Below are positions 8,989 to 18,107 of a stretch of 64,000 nucleotides of DNA, one piece after another. A model generated the notes under the pieces. The model was not told the DNA's origin and ran no database searches. It saw nothing but the letters and a program-made list of their open reading frames with translations. Source of the DNA: Pedobacter cryoconitis (GTDB taxonomy: Bacteria; Bacteroidota; Bacteroidia; Sphingobacteriales; Sphingobacteriaceae); the NCBI RefSeq assembly GCF_003259615.1, contig NZ_QLLR01000001.1, positions 546,782-610,781 of the forward strand, given 5' to 3'. Numbering within the stretch: position 1 is the first letter of the stretch; each line of letters begins with the position of its first letter. The translations under genes and the position numbers were made by a program.

Positions 8989-9387
8989 ATGACCGTTATT
9001 GAAAGTGCCACCACAGTAAACCAGCCGGTAGAGAAAGTTTACGCTTTTTTAGCCGACATGAACAATCACCAGCAGTTAATGCCTGAAAACATTTACAACT
9101 GGACTTCTACAGCAGATGATGCTAGTTTTACCATTCAAAATATGGCTAAACTGGCGATTAAGATTTCCAGCAGAGTGGAAAACCAGGAATTAATTGCAAT
9201 TCCTTCTGAGAAAGCTCCTTTCGACTTAGAATTGAAATGGACAGTAGCGGATAATGGTGATGGTACAACAACAGCTACACATATCATTTCAGCAGACCTG
9301 AATATGATGATGAAAATGCTGGCTGCGGGGCCTTTAAAGAAACTTGCAGATCATCAGACTGAACGTTTAAGCGAGATATTAAAATAA
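8989..9387 (+). CDS. SRPBCC (START/Bet v1-like) family protein
   Basis: A 132-aa protein with the START/polyketide-cyclase-like fold: MTVIESATTVNQPVEKVYAF is the typical first strand and helix, and the long C-terminal helix runs from about 105 to the end. Such proteins bind hydrophobic ligands in a deep cavity; ligand unknown. I chose the ATG at 8989, one base after the pyrE stop, rather than an in-frame TTG 21 bases earlier. The gene is a frequent downstream neighbour of pyrE in Bacteroidota (from general knowledge). A strong terminator follows. Confidence 0.8.
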   Translation: MTVIESATTVNQPVEKVYAFLADMNNHQQLMPENIYNWTSTADDASFTIQNMAKLAIKISSRVENQELIAIPSEKAPFDLELKWTVADNGDGTTTATHIISADLNMMMKMLAAGPLKKLADHQTERLSEILK

Positions 9388-9389
9388 AA

Positions 9390-9460
9390 AAAATCCCATC
9401 TTTTGAACGGGATTGTATAAAAAGAGCAAATAGCTGAATAAGTTATTTGCTCTTTTTTTT
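9390..9460. terminator. tandem hairpins, bidirectional terminator between SRPBCC gene and nadV
   Basis: Two hairpins. AATCCC/GGGATT (9392-9397 with 9409-9414) comes first, then AAAGAGCAAATA paired with TATTTGCTCTTT (9421-9432 with 9444-9455) followed by a T run to 9460. The upstream A-rich stretch allows termination of the minus-strand nadV transcript too. Confidence 0.85.
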
Positions 9461-9469
9461 AACAGGAGT

Positions 9470-10921
9470 TTATACCTGGCCGGTTAAAACCTCTTCCTGT
9501 GCTTTAACCAGCTCCCTGATCTCCGCTAAATTGGTTTCTTTCATCAGTTTTCCGTCTTTGTAAACCACTTGTAATAAAGAATCAGCTTCTTCAGCCGCGC
9601 TGCACTGATCTTTAGTCAGGTATTCATTTCCTTCTTTTTTCAGGCAAAGCATTCCTTTCAATGATTTCTTTTTATGGTCAGTTATCGGATCTTTCTCAAT
9701 TTCTCTTGGTTCCCCGTTAACTTCTACATAAGTTGCTTTGATTGCGAAACCTAAAGTATCACGGCTATGGTTTCTTAAAATACCACCAACTCCGATAACA
9801 AGGTTACTGGCTGCATAACCCATTTCTTTCAAACGGTCAAGCGTTCTGATATATCTTTCCAGGTACATCCCATCCCCATAGATCAACCCTACTTTTGGAT
9901 TCAATACTTTGTATCCTCTGCTATTTAAAGAAGAACCGAACTTCTCATCCAGTAAACGAATGGCACCTTTCCATTCATTGGTTCCTGGCTCTGCCTCCGG
10001 ATTTCCACAAATAATATATTCAGGATTTCCGCTATCAGGTCTGAAAACAACTTTACCTTCTCTTTTCAGAATATCTTCTTTCAGGATTTCAGCAAACTCT
10101 GTTAATACTTTATAAACATCAAAAGTATCAGATACAATAGATACAATTCCTGTTGGATATAATTCCAGCATATGACGGAAAGCGCCGATTTCATCTTCTC
10201 TGCCAAAAGAACACATCACACTATGTTCACTTGCAGGTACAGAGAGCATAATCGGAGCCCCGTTAATATCAGCATTATAATACTCAACCGCACATGGCAG
10301 TGCAGGTACATTATCACTGCCCAGGAATGATAATAAATGCGCAACCCCGCTAATTGCTGCACCTTCTTCAGACGCGTCTCCACGGTATCCAAAATCATGT
10401 ACCTGGAAATCTTTTGCGCCTTCCATTTCAACCTCATCAGTTTCATTGAAATAACGGGTTACAATTTTACGGTACTGATGACTGCAGGTAGCAACAGTAA
10501 TCGTGTACCATAATTTCAACAGCAGGCTTTCCATAAATCCAACTACCCAGTAAAAATCAGGGTGTGTATTGGTAATGGTCATCAGCACATTCTGAACCGG
10601 CATAATCGTGCCTTCTTCAACAGCTTTGATTTCTATTGGCAAGTAACCTAATGCACACAGTGCCCTGATTTTACTTTCTACTTCAGGAGAATTACTTCCT
10701 AAAATCAGTTTACGGTAAGTCAGAAACTCCTCACCCATTTCTTTGGTGATAGGTTCAGAAAGATATTGTTTGATATAATATTGAAGTCCGAAGAACACAG
10801 TCTCCTTAAAATTCTTATCACTTCTTGCAGTCAAATAAGAATATACTTTATTACATCCTGGAGCATATTGCTCCATATGGCCCATTTTGTAAACATCGGT
10901 TTGTAAGAGGATATTATTCAT
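9470..10921 (-). CDS. nadV: nicotinamide phosphoribosyltransferase (NAMPT/NadV)
   Basis: A 483-aa type II phosphoribosyltransferase converting nicotinamide plus PRPP to NMN. It matches NAMPT along its length: NILLQTDVYKMGH at the start, GYRGDASEEGAAI (178-190), GSDNV with the substrate-binding Asp203, VPASEHS with the catalytic His233, and RPDSGNP (294-300). It is preceded by prs with a 16-bp gap and by nrtR further up, all on the same strand. This gives a coherent salvage operon: Prs supplies a pyrophosphorylated ribose donor, NadV uses it, and NrtR senses the NAD state. Regulation is by the two operators upstream of prs. Confidence 0.92.
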   Translation of the reverse strand: MNNILLQTDVYKMGHMEQYAPGCNKVYSYLTARSDKNFKETVFFGLQYYIKQYLSEPITKEMGEEFLTYRKLILGSNSPEVESKIRALCALGYLPIEIKAVEEGTIMPVQNVLMTITNTHPDFYWVVGFMESLLLKLWYTITVATCSHQYRKIVTRYFNETDEVEMEGAKDFQVHDFGYRGDASEEGAAISGVAHLLSFLGSDNVPALPCAVEYYNADINGAPIMLSVPASEHSVMCSFGREDEIGAFRHMLELYPTGIVSIVSDTFDVYKVLTEFAEILKEDILKREGKVVFRPDSGNPEYIICGNPEAEPGTNEWKGAIRLLDEKFGSSLNSRGYKVLNPKVGLIYGDGMYLERYIRTLDRLKEMGYAASNLVIGVGGILRNHSRDTLGFAIKATYVEVNGEPREIEKDPITDHKKKSLKGMLCLKKEGNEYLTKDQCSAAEEADSLLQVVYKDGKLMKETNLAEIRELVKAQEEVLTGQV

Positions 10922-10937
10922 CTTTAATTTCTTTAAG

Positions 10938-11777
10938 TTATAATTCGATCAGATCAGCTAATGGAATTCTGCTGATCAATGTTGATTCACTATCTTTAAT
11001 AGAGTCTGTGGTATAGATATGATCTATCCACTCCGCAAGCTCCGTTTCTCCATGAGACATAATACCATGAGAAACAATCAGGCTGACTTTACCAGCATTG
11101 CGTTTCTTTAATTCTTTAGCTACTCCGATAAAGGTGGCCCCACCATCACAAATATCATCTATGATAAAACAAGCTTTACCACCAAGGTCATCCTGATCAA
11201 CCGTAATCTGTTTGATTTTTCCGTTGCTCACATCCCTTACCTTATTACACAAAACGATGTCACTGGTATACTGTAAAGCTTCTGCCAGTTTATAGATTTT
11301 TTTAAGCGCACCCGCATCAGGGGAAACCAGCAGGTAATCTGTGTGGTCTTGCAGCACTTGTTTAGCCAGGCTTGAATTAGTGATCAGTTCACAATTGTCC
11401 AGTAAGGCAAGAGATACTTCTGAGTGTACATCAAAGATATACACCTTATCAAAACCGCAGCTGTTAATCAGGTTACACATCACTTTAATTGATAGCGGCT
11501 CACCTGCCACCATCACCCTGTCCTGACGGGCATAAGGTAAATAAGGTATCAGTACGCTGATTTTTTTACTGCCGCTGCCGCGTAGTGCATCAACAGTCAG
11601 CAATAACTTCATGATGTCATCAGAATTATTAAGCCTCGCAGCAATCATCACTTCTTCTGCTTTCCCCTGTAACTTGATGTGTACTTCCCCACCGCTAAAT
11701 AAAAAGCTTTTAGCATCTATTTCCTCTAAAGAGGAATTGAAGGGTTTAAATCCGTTTGATAAATTTAATACTTTCAT
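10938..11777 (-). CDS. prs: ribose-phosphate pyrophosphokinase family protein (short Prs)
   Basis: A 279-aa PRPP synthetase-family protein, shorter than the usual 310-315 aa housekeeping enzyme. It keeps the ATP loop IPYLPYARQDR (77-87), VSPDAGALKK (151-160), a catalytic-loop-like NKVRD (178-182) and the PRPP-type motif IIDDICDGGAT (205-215). The metal/ATP motif usually read as DLHAxQIQGFF is changed to DVHSEVSLALL (116-126). It is co-transcribed with nadV. Two readings: a dedicated PRPP source for NAMPT, or an ADP-ribose pyrophosphokinase like phage NARP1 Adps. Both are inference; membership in the family is clear. Confidence 0.85.
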   Translation of the reverse strand: MKVLNLSNGFKPFNSSLEEIDAKSFLFSGGEVHIKLQGKAEEVMIAARLNNSDDIMKLLLTVDALRGSGSKKISVLIPYLPYARQDRVMVAGEPLSIKVMCNLINSCGFDKVYIFDVHSEVSLALLDNCELITNSSLAKQVLQDHTDYLLVSPDAGALKKIYKLAEALQYTSDIVLCNKVRDVSNGKIKQITVDQDDLGGKACFIIDDICDGGATFIGVAKELKKRNAGKVSLIVSHGIMSHGETELAEWIDHIYTTDSIKDSESTLISRIPLADLIEL

Positions 11778-11781
11778 ATCT

Positions 11782-11804
11782 ATTTGCGTTATAATGACAC
11801 AAAT
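11782..11804 (-). promoter_or_regulatory. putative NrtR operator 1 (imperfect dyad)
   Basis: ATTTGCGTTA, a 3-nt centre, then TGACACAAAT: arms agree at 8 of 10 positions and the left arm equals that of operator 2. It starts 5 bp upstream of the prs ATG and overlaps the likely -7 element (TTAATTTG, 11807 to 11800, minus strand) and transcription start, so binding should block transcription. Confidence 0.7.
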
Positions 11805-11830
11805 TAAAGTCTTTATTTTTTCTTATGCAA

Positions 11831-11863
11831 ATTTAATTTGCGTTATTTTAACGCAAATTAAAT
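11831..11863. promoter_or_regulatory. putative NrtR operator 2 (perfect 15-bp palindrome)
   Basis: A perfect inverted repeat with 15-bp arms (ATTTAATTTGCGTTA and its complement) around TTT. It abuts a TTTG -33 candidate (11831 to 11828 on the minus strand), which stands 20 nt from the -7 element TTAATTTG. The core is shared with operator 1. The nearest regulator gene is nrtR, immediately upstream, so NrtR is the obvious binder (inference). Confidence 0.75.
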
Positions 11864-11886
11864 CAACAACTCATAAACAACTGATA

Positions 11887-12594
11887 CTAAAGGAGTTTAT
11901 TGAGATCGAAACCATTAACTTTAAGCTGCTTATATTTCTCTTTGTCAAAAGAGTAAAGTTTTCCTGGTCGTCCGGCACTTAAAGCCGGGGCCTTTTCATC
12001 TAGTTCAATAACCAGGCCTAAAGACATGACTTTACGTTTAAAGTTACGGCGGTCAATTTCATGACCTAACAATTCCATGTATAATTGCTCCAGATGAGAG
12101 AAAAGAAATTTGCAATCCAGCAGTTCAAATCCGATGGGCTCGTAAGTGATTTTTGCTCTTAAACGGGCAATAGCTTTTTCAACCACTTCTTTATGGTCAA
12201 AAGCTAATGGCGGAAGATCATAACTATTAAACCAGGCAGCTTCTGAGGCATCTGTGGAAGCAAATAAGCTGAAGTCTGAAGATTTGACCAGCCCAAAATA
12301 AGCAACAGAAATAATGCGCATCCGCGGGTCACGTGATGGCTTACCGAAAGTAAAGAGTTGTTCCAGATAATTTATAGAAACCCCTGCTTCTTCGAGTAAT
12401 TCCCTTTCCACAGCCTCTTCCAGTGTTTCATGATTCAGTACAAAACCACCCGGAAGTGCCCACTCATTGAGAAAAGGCTCAATTTTACGCTTAATCAGTA
12501 ACACAGAGATACCATTTTCCTGATTGTATCCAAAAACAATAGCATCAACTGTGACTTTAATATCCTGATCGATCTTAGGCGTAACTTTATTCAT
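11887..12594 (-). CDS. nrtR: NrtR-type Nudix-related transcriptional regulator
   Basis: A 235-aa protein: Nudix-like domain at about 10-145 followed by a winged-helix domain at about 150-230 (the segment with NFKRKVMSLGLVIE and GRPGKLYSFD). This two-domain form defines NrtR, a repressor that binds ADP-ribose or related NAD metabolites through its Nudix domain and controls NAD genes; the related AraR controls arabinose genes in Bacteroides. The Nudix box (GGFVLNHETLEEAVERELLE) keeps REL-EEAG, so hydrolase activity may persist. Its position above prs-nadV with palindromic operators between makes NAD salvage the likely target. Confidence 0.88.
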   Translation of the reverse strand: MNKVTPKIDQDIKVTVDAIVFGYNQENGISVLLIKRKIEPFLNEWALPGGFVLNHETLEEAVERELLEEAGVSINYLEQLFTFGKPSRDPRMRIISVAYFGLVKSSDFSLFASTDASEAAWFNSYDLPPLAFDHKEVVEKAIARLRAKITYEPIGFELLDCKFLFSHLEQLYMELLGHEIDRRNFKRKVMSLGLVIELDEKAPALSAGRPGKLYSFDKEKYKQLKVNGFDLNKLL

Positions 12595-12667
12595 TTAAAC
12601 AGATTTTTGTTACAAAGTAATAACATTAATCGGTCAATTGAGACTTATAAGTTAAAGATGTAGAAGT

Positions 12668-12730
12668 GATCTATATTGGGAAGGGGTTGGTTAGGCTATT
12701 GGCCTTACCAACCCCTTCCCAACATAGATC
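12668..12730. repeat. long near-perfect hairpin between EEP nuclease gene and nrtR
   Basis: Stem from outside in: GATCTAT/ATAGATC (7 bp), one mismatch, TTGGGAAGGGGTTGGT with its complement (16 bp), one mismatch, AGGC/GCCT, and a 5-nt loop. It lies downstream of the EEP nuclease gene on the minus strand but has no T tract. It may act as a terminator or RNA-stability hairpin, or be a remnant of a small inverted-repeat element. Confidence 0.7.
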
Positions 12731-12760
12731 TCTGACAGTTGTTAAACTATCCTTCCCTTT

Positions 12761-13567
12761 TTACAGCAAGGAAAACTTAAAAAACACAGGCACGTGATCA
12801 GAAACCCTTCTTGCTTCCTTCAAATCATCGAACGCTGTAAAAAAAGGAATAATCCCTGCATTGATACAATTAATCTTCGCCTGGTTATAGAAAAAGTTAT
12901 CATAAGCGGAAGCAAGACAATTGCCATTGATACATTTCTGCTTTAAGGAAGTCTTTTGATTCGTAAAAGCAGGACGATACCCCATCCCTTTCAATGGATT
13001 AAATACCGAATGTGATTCTGGTAAATTAAAATCTCCGCAAAAAATCAATACATCTGAAGGGTAATTTTCTGGCAAATACTTTAAATATTTAATCTCAGTT
13101 TCTGGTTGTTTTGCTTTTGGAATCGCGTGCATGGTAACCAGCGTAAACTGTTTTTTGCCGAGTTTGAACCTTGCAAAATAAGGCTCCCTGGTAATTTCAA
13201 GGTTATATTTTTTCTCCAGCCAGGCCTCTCCTATTTTTTCAGTTCTGCTGGTTTTCCAGATAAAAGCATAACGCTCTTTGCTATACCTGTCACTCGAAGT
13301 ACCATGGCTGATCGTATACGCCCATTTGGTTCCTGTACGGTTCAGCGCATCGCTTAAACGCGCAACCGCCATTGGCCCGCCCGGCCCGGCTACGACTTCC
13401 TGAATGGCAACCACGTCACAGTTTCTGAGTGTCTGTGCGATAAAATCTATTTGTATATCGGTCTTTGATTTTCCAAAATCTTTCAAATTCCACGAACAAA
13501 CAGTTAGCGTCTGTCCAAATGCGGCAAATGAAAAAAGCAGGAAAACCACAATTGTAAATCGTTTCAA
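12761..13567 (-). CDS. secreted endonuclease/exonuclease/phosphatase family protein
   Basis: A 268-aa protein with a signal peptide (about 1-18, ending AAFG) and an EEP (DNase I/exonuclease III-like) domain. Recognisable motifs are VCSWNLKDFG (first strand, Asn), DVVAIQEV with the catalytic Glu, FTLVTMHAIPK, CGDFNLPE with the Asp-Asn pair, and RRVSDHVPV with the terminal Asp-His. Role is likely extracytoplasmic nuclease or phosphodiesterase; the substrate cannot be told. About 48 bp separate it from the EamA gene on the same strand. Confidence 0.85.
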   Translation of the reverse strand: MKRFTIVVFLLFSFAAFGQTLTVCSWNLKDFGKSKTDIQIDFIAQTLRNCDVVAIQEVVAGPGGPMAVARLSDALNRTGTKWAYTISHGTSSDRYSKERYAFIWKTSRTEKIGEAWLEKKYNLEITREPYFARFKLGKKQFTLVTMHAIPKAKQPETEIKYLKYLPENYPSDVLIFCGDFNLPESHSVFNPLKGMGYRPAFTNQKTSLKQKCINGNCLASAYDNFFYNQAKINCINAGIIPFFTAFDDLKEARRVSDHVPVFFKFSLL

Positions 13568-13615
13568 ATTGTAGTCTTTCTTTTAAGAATGAATAATTGG
13601 TTTTGTAGAAGGAGC

Positions 13616-14527
13616 TTAAGAACTGGTCAAAGGTTTCTTTTTTAAATTCTGCACATTCATCAGTACAATGGCGCTGATAATCATCAGAATCCCAATCCAC
13701 TGCAGCAGATTAACAGGCTCTCTTAACAAAATATAAGCGAACATCACAGAAACCGGAAGTTCTACAGAAGCTACAATTGTACCCAGGCTGATCCCGGTGT
13801 GCGGCATTCCGCTGGTAAAAAGTATCGGAGGAAGAATTGTTCCGAAAAAAGCAAGGAACAAACCCCACGGCCAGAAAATACCGAAGTTAAAATTCGAATA
13901 AGAGTTGGTACAGAAAATCAGAACAATAGCAATTAACCCACCAGCAAGCAACCATAAACTTCTTTTTAAAGGACGCATATGGGTCGCGATACTATTTGAA
14001 GCAAATAAAGATATAGTATAAGATATTCCTGCTGCCAGACCCCAGGCTACCCCTCTCCAGTCCAGACTATGGACACTCGAGAATATATTGGTGGCCAGTG
14101 CTGTTCCCATTAACACAATAACTGTTGCTACTATTTTTCTGCCTGAAGGTACTTTTTTCTCCAGTACAGCTTCCAGTAATAATCCCATCCAAACAGACTG
14201 CATTAATAAAACAATCCCTACAGATACAGGGATATATTTCACTGCAAAATAATAAAATACACTAGTCAGCCCTAAAGAAGTACCACCCAGCATTAATTTT
14301 AAAATTGATCCCTTCTCCTTCTGCGCTTCTTCTTTTGCTTTTGATTTATTTTTGATCAGTATATTTAATAAAAGCATTCCCGTAAATCCAATTGTAAACT
14401 GAGAAGTTGTCACCTCCGCAGTATTGAATCCATGCGCATAAGCCATCTTCACCACTGTTGCCAACGCACCGTAACTTGAGGCACCAAGTCCTACTAATAA
14501 GGCACCTTTGAGTAAGTTTTTTTCCAT
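13616..14527 (-). CDS. EamA/DMT family transporter
   Basis: A 303-aa integral membrane protein with about ten predicted helices in two EamA repeats (about 8-145 and 155-293). The first repeat starts LLVGLGASSYGALATVVKMA and the second WGLAAGISYTISLFASN. The drug/metabolite transporter superfamily exports amino acids, cofactors and other small metabolites; substrate unknown. It lies upstream of the EEP nuclease on the same strand and is unrelated in sequence register to the second EamA gene at 58.1 kb. Confidence 0.85.
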   Translation of the reverse strand: MEKNLLKGALLVGLGASSYGALATVVKMAYAHGFNTAEVTTSQFTIGFTGMLLLNILIKNKSKAKEEAQKEKGSILKLMLGGTSLGLTSVFYYFAVKYIPVSVGIVLLMQSVWMGLLLEAVLEKKVPSGRKIVATVIVLMGTALATNIFSSVHSLDWRGVAWGLAAGISYTISLFASNSIATHMRPLKRSLWLLAGGLIAIVLIFCTNSYSNFNFGIFWPWGLFLAFFGTILPPILFTSGMPHTGISLGTIVASVELPVSVMFAYILLREPVNLLQWIGILMIISAIVLMNVQNLKKKPLTSS

Positions 14528-14808
14528 TATATTGTATTCGTATTATTTTTTAATTGGTAATCGTAATCATTCTGATGCAAAGAAACTCATTCAAAATTTA
14601 AATTCATCATCTTTCCTGAATACTGGTCTGTGCTTTCAAATTAAAGACAAAGCAGGAGACGCATCTTAATTATTTTTAAAATCAGACAAAAATTCAGTAC
14701 AAAACGTTAAAAACCAGTCATTTATTCAGTAAAAAATATCTTTTAGCGACATTATTTCCGATGTTCACAGATCCTGTACTATGGCATTTCTTTTGTTCGC
14801 ACATTTGC
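14528..14808. other. intergenic region upstream of clpB
   Basis: About 280 bp between divergent eamA and clpB. AT-rich. I see no ORF, no CIRCE-like inverted repeat (TTAGCACTC-N9-GAGTGCTAA) and no clean TAnnTTTG element here, although CATTTCTTTTG near 14787 is close to a -7. Confidence 0.4.
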
Positions 14809-17421
14809 ATGAACTTCAACAACTTTACTATAAAAGCCCAGGAAGCAGTTCAACAGGCTTCCGAAATAGCCCAGGGTAATCAGCAACAGGCTATTGAAAC
14901 GGCCCATTTGCTAAAAGGGTTGCTTACTGTTGATGAAAATGTAGTTTCTTATGTTTTAAAGAAGCTAAATGTTAATTTAAATACGCTCAACATAAATCTG
15001 GATGAGCAGATCGCGAAATTCCCTAAAGTAAGTGGCAGCAATGGCTATTTATCATCCGGTGCAAATTCTGCCCTGCAAAAAGCACAAAATTATCTGAAAG
15101 AATTTAAGGATGAATTTGTCTCTGTAGAACATTTATTACTGGGTATCCTTTCTGTGAATGACAGTACCTCTAAACTATTAAAAGATCAGGGCGTAAATGA
15201 AAAGGACCTCAAAAAAGCTATTGCGGCTTTACGTGGTGATAACAGGGTAACTGACCAGAATGCTGAGGCAAGTTATAATGCTTTAAATAAATACGCAAGG
15301 AATTTAAATGAATATGCAGAATCCGGAAAACTGGACCCTGTGATTGGCCGTGATGAAGAAATTCGCCGCGTGATTCAGATTCTTTCCAGAAGAACTAAAA
15401 ACAACCCGATTCTAATCGGTGAACCCGGGGTAGGTAAAACTGCCATTGCAGAAGGTATTGCCTTCCGGATTATTAAAGGTGACGTACCCGAAAACCTGAA
15501 AACAAAAACAGTGTATTCACTGGATATGGGCTCTTTGATTGCTGGTGCAAAATATAAAGGAGAATTTGAAGAGCGCCTGAAAGCTGTGGTGAAAGAAGTG
15601 ACTCAAAGTGAAGGTGATATTATCCTGTTTATAGATGAGATACATACACTGGTAGGCGCTGGTGGTGGCGAAGGTGCGATGGATGCTGCAAATATCCTGA
15701 AGCCTGCTTTAGCGCGTGGTGAATTACGTGCCATCGGTGCAACTACATTAAACGAGTATCAGAAATATCTGGAAAAAGATAAAGCGCTGGAACGTCGTTT
15801 TCAAAAAGTAGTTGTAGATGAGCCTGATACCCAGGATGCAATTTCAATTTTAAGGGGATTAAAAGAAAGATATGAGACACACCATAAGGTGAGAATCCGT
15901 GATGAGGCAATTATTGCTGCAGTCGAATTATCTCAGCGTTATATCAGTGACCGTTTCCTTCCGGATAAAGCGATCGATTTAATGGATGAAGCCGCTTCTA
16001 AATTACGTTTAGAAATGGACAGTGTACCAGAAAATGTAGATGAGCTGGACCGTAAGATTATGCAGCTTGAAATTGAAAGAGAAGCGATCAGAAGAGAAAA
16101 TGACGATAAAAAAGTAAAATCTCTTGGGGAAGAAATTGCTAACCTTTCTGCGGAACGCGATGAGCTGAAAGCAAAATGGCAAGGAGAGAAAGATGTCGTT
16201 GACGGCATTAATAACGAATTGGAGCAGATTGAGAACTATAAATTAGAGGCTGATCAGGCAGAACGTGCAGGTGATTATGGAAAAGTTGCAGAGATCCGTT
16301 ATGGTAAAATCAAAGAAGCACAGGATAAAGTAGAAAAACTAAAAGTAGTGCTTGAAAGTCAGCAGGGCGAAGGCCGTATGCTGAAAGAAGAAGTTACTGC
16401 GGATGATATTGCAGGTGTTGTAGCCCGCTGGACAGGAATTCCGGTAACGAAATTAGTGTCCAGTGAGCGTGAAAAACTCTTAAATCTGGAAGATGAGCTG
16501 CATAAACGTGTAGCCGGACAGGATGAAGCTATTGAAGCCATATCTGATGCGATACGTCGTTCCCGTGCTGGTTTGCAGGATAAACGTAAACCAATAGGTT
16601 CTTTCATTTTCTTAGGTACAACTGGTGTCGGAAAAACAGAGTTAGCCAAAGCACTGGCAGAATTCCTGTTCAACGATGATAACGCATTGACCAGAATTGA
16701 TATGAGTGAATACCAGGAAAGGCATTCTGTTTCCAGATTAATCGGAGCGCCTCCGGGATATGTAGGCTATGATGAAGGGGGTCAGCTTACTGAAGCCGTT
16801 CGCCGTAAACCATACTCTGTAGTCCTGCTGGATGAAATTGAAAAAGCACATCCTGATGTGTTTAACATTTTACTGCAAGTACTGGATGACGGCCGTTTAA
16901 CCGATAATAAAGGGCGGCTGGTTAACTTTAAAAACACGATTATCATCATGACTTCCAACATTGGTTCTCATTTGATACAAGAGAACTTTAAGGACCTGGA
17001 TGATTCGAACAGAGACGAGGTGATTGCGAAAACCAAAAATGAGCTGTTTGAATTATTAAAACAGACGATCAGACCGGAGTTTTTGAACAGAATTGATGAA
17101 TTGATCATGTTCACGCCTTTGAATCGTTCTGAAGTAAGAAATATCGCAGAACTGCAATTCAGACACGTTCAGGATACACTTGCTGAAATGGGTGTTGAAA
17201 TTGAAGCTACTCCCGAAGCGCTTGACTGGCTGGCAGAACTCGGTTATGATCCGCAGTTTGGAGCACGACCTTTAAAAAGAGTGATTCAAAAACGTGTATT
17301 AAATGAACTATCTAAAGAGATACTGGCTGGAAAAATTGATAAGGACAGTAGGATAAAACTAGATATGTTTGATAACAAGTTCGTATTTCTGAATAATAAA
17401 AAAGAAACACCAGCTTCCTAA
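14809..17421 (+). CDS. clpB: ATP-dependent chaperone ClpB
   Basis: An 870-aa Hsp100 disaggregase. Order: Clp_N repeats (1-150), AAA+ domain 1 with Walker [10 protein letters not shown] (about 204), a coiled-coil middle domain (about 400-530) with the long Glu/Lys-rich heptads, then AAA+ domain 2 with GTTGVGKTE (about 603), the pore motif GYVGYDEGG, and the C-terminal small domain. ClpB resolubilises aggregates with DnaK. I chose the ATG at 14809 because [17 protein letters not shown] is the family N-terminus; the 16 upstream codons are not. Single-gene unit with its own terminator. Confidence 0.97.
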   Translation: MNFNNFTIKAQEAVQQASEIAQGNQQQAIETAHLLKGLLTVDENVVSYVLKKLNVNLNTLNINLDEQIAKFPKVSGSNGYLSSGANSALQKAQNYLKEFKDEFVSVEHLLLGILSVNDSTSKLLKDQGVNEKDLKKAIAALRGDNRVTDQNAEASYNALNKYARNLNEYAESGKLDPVIGRDEEIRRVIQILSRRTKNNPILIGEPGVGKTAIAEGIAFRIIKGDVPENLKTKTVYSLDMGSLIAGAKYKGEFEERLKAVVKEVTQSEGDIILFIDEIHTLVGAGGGEGAMDAANILKPALARGELRAIGATTLNEYQKYLEKDKALERRFQKVVVDEPDTQDAISILRGLKERYETHHKVRIRDEAIIAAVELSQRYISDRFLPDKAIDLMDEAASKLRLEMDSVPENVDELDRKIMQLEIEREAIRRENDDKKVKSLGEEIANLSAERDELKAKWQGEKDVVDGINNELEQIENYKLEADQAERAGDYGKVAEIRYGKIKEAQDKVEKLKVVLESQQGEGRMLKEEVTADDIAGVVARWTGIPVTKLVSSEREKLLNLEDELHKRVAGQDEAIEAISDAIRRSRAGLQDKRKPIGSFIFLGTTGVGKTELAKALAEFLFNDDNALTRIDMSEYQERHSVSRLIGAPPGYVGYDEGGQLTEAVRRKPYSVVLLDEIEKAHPDVFNILLQVLDDGRLTDNKGRLVNFKNTIIIMTSNIGSHLIQENFKDLDDSNRDEVIAKTKNELFELLKQTIRPEFLNRIDELIMFTPLNRSEVRNIAELQFRHVQDTLAEMGVEIEATPEALDWLAELGYDPQFGARPLKRVIQKRVLNELSKEILAGKIDKDSRIKLDMFDNKFVFLNNKKETPAS

Positions 17422-17433
17422 GATAGTCTCCTG

Positions 17434-17507
17434 AAGAATGCTGATCAGTTCTCCCTTAATTTGCCATCCGGCGGTTTAAGGAATAGCAGATCAGCATTCT
17501 TTTTTTA
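17434..17507 (+). terminator. clpB intrinsic terminator
   Basis: AAGAATGCTGATC (17434) pairs with GATCAGCATTCTT (17489) across a 42-nt apical region, followed by a T run. The long apex is unusual but the 13-bp stem plus T tract is clear. Confidence 0.75.
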
Positions 17508-17536
17508 CTAAATTGCCATCGCAATTGATTTAAGCA

Positions 17537-18028
17537 ATGAACAGCATAGAGATTAATAAGGAGGCATACGCTACCAATTTCATTTATTTATTAAAATGTC
17601 TGACCGGAGTTATCATTTGTTACGCACTCTATTATTATTTCCCCCAATATCCGTTTTACTGGTCGCTGGTCTCTGTTGCCGTATCCCTTTCTCCCGACAA
17701 CAGCAATACCCTGGCTTATGACCGCATGAAAGCCAATATGATTGGTTGTGCGGCCGGAATTGCGCTTTATCCACTACATACTTCTGGCTTGATTATTTTA
17801 TGTCTGGGCGTGTCTTTAACCATCTTTATTGGCATTGCGCTGCGGATGACCAATACCTTAAAAAGTGCTTTAGCTGCTGTGGTCATTATCACTTTGCAAG
17901 AAGAACAGGAGAAACACTGGTATGTGGCCTTAGAGCGGGTATCATGCGTAGTAACTGGCTGTATTGTAGCACTTGGTGTCACACTATTGTTTAATCTGCT
18001 CATCAGCAGGAAATATTCAAAACAATAA
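17537..18028 (+). CDS. FUSC-like inner-membrane protein
   Basis: A 163-aa membrane protein with about five hydrophobic helices. The pattern (YFPQYPFYWSLVSVAVSLSPD, then DRMKANMIGCAAGIAL and ERVSCVVTGCIVALGVTLLF) matches the FUSC/aromatic acid exporter-type membrane module, in which repeated short helices follow a conserved Arg-x-x-x-x-x-x-Gly-x-x-x-G. It lacks the soluble half of full-length FUSC pumps, so it is a minimal version. Substrate unknown. It stands between the clpB terminator and the glycosyltransferase operon. Confidence 0.7.
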   Translation: MNSIEINKEAYATNFIYLLKCLTGVIICYALYYYFPQYPFYWSLVSVAVSLSPDNSNTLAYDRMKANMIGCAAGIALYPLHTSGLIILCLGVSLTIFIGIALRMTNTLKSALAAVVIITLQEEQEKHWYVALERVSCVVTGCIVALGVTLLFNLLISRKYSKQ

Positions 18029-18107
18029 CGCAAAATTTCGCTTTATAGAGAAGTAAGGGCTTGAACTTATCTTTTATGGGATAAATACGTTCCAATTAAA
18101 GCGAACA

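Noticed and set aside
9470..12594. prs-nadV as part of a prophage
   Set aside because: No integrase, structural or lysis genes nearby; a chromosomal NrtR regulator and core genes flank it.
15939..16673. Ser-rich reverse ORFs inside clpB
   Set aside because: Antisense shadows of a strongly coding gene; their Ser/Ile bias is the complement of ClpB's acidic coiled-coil codons.
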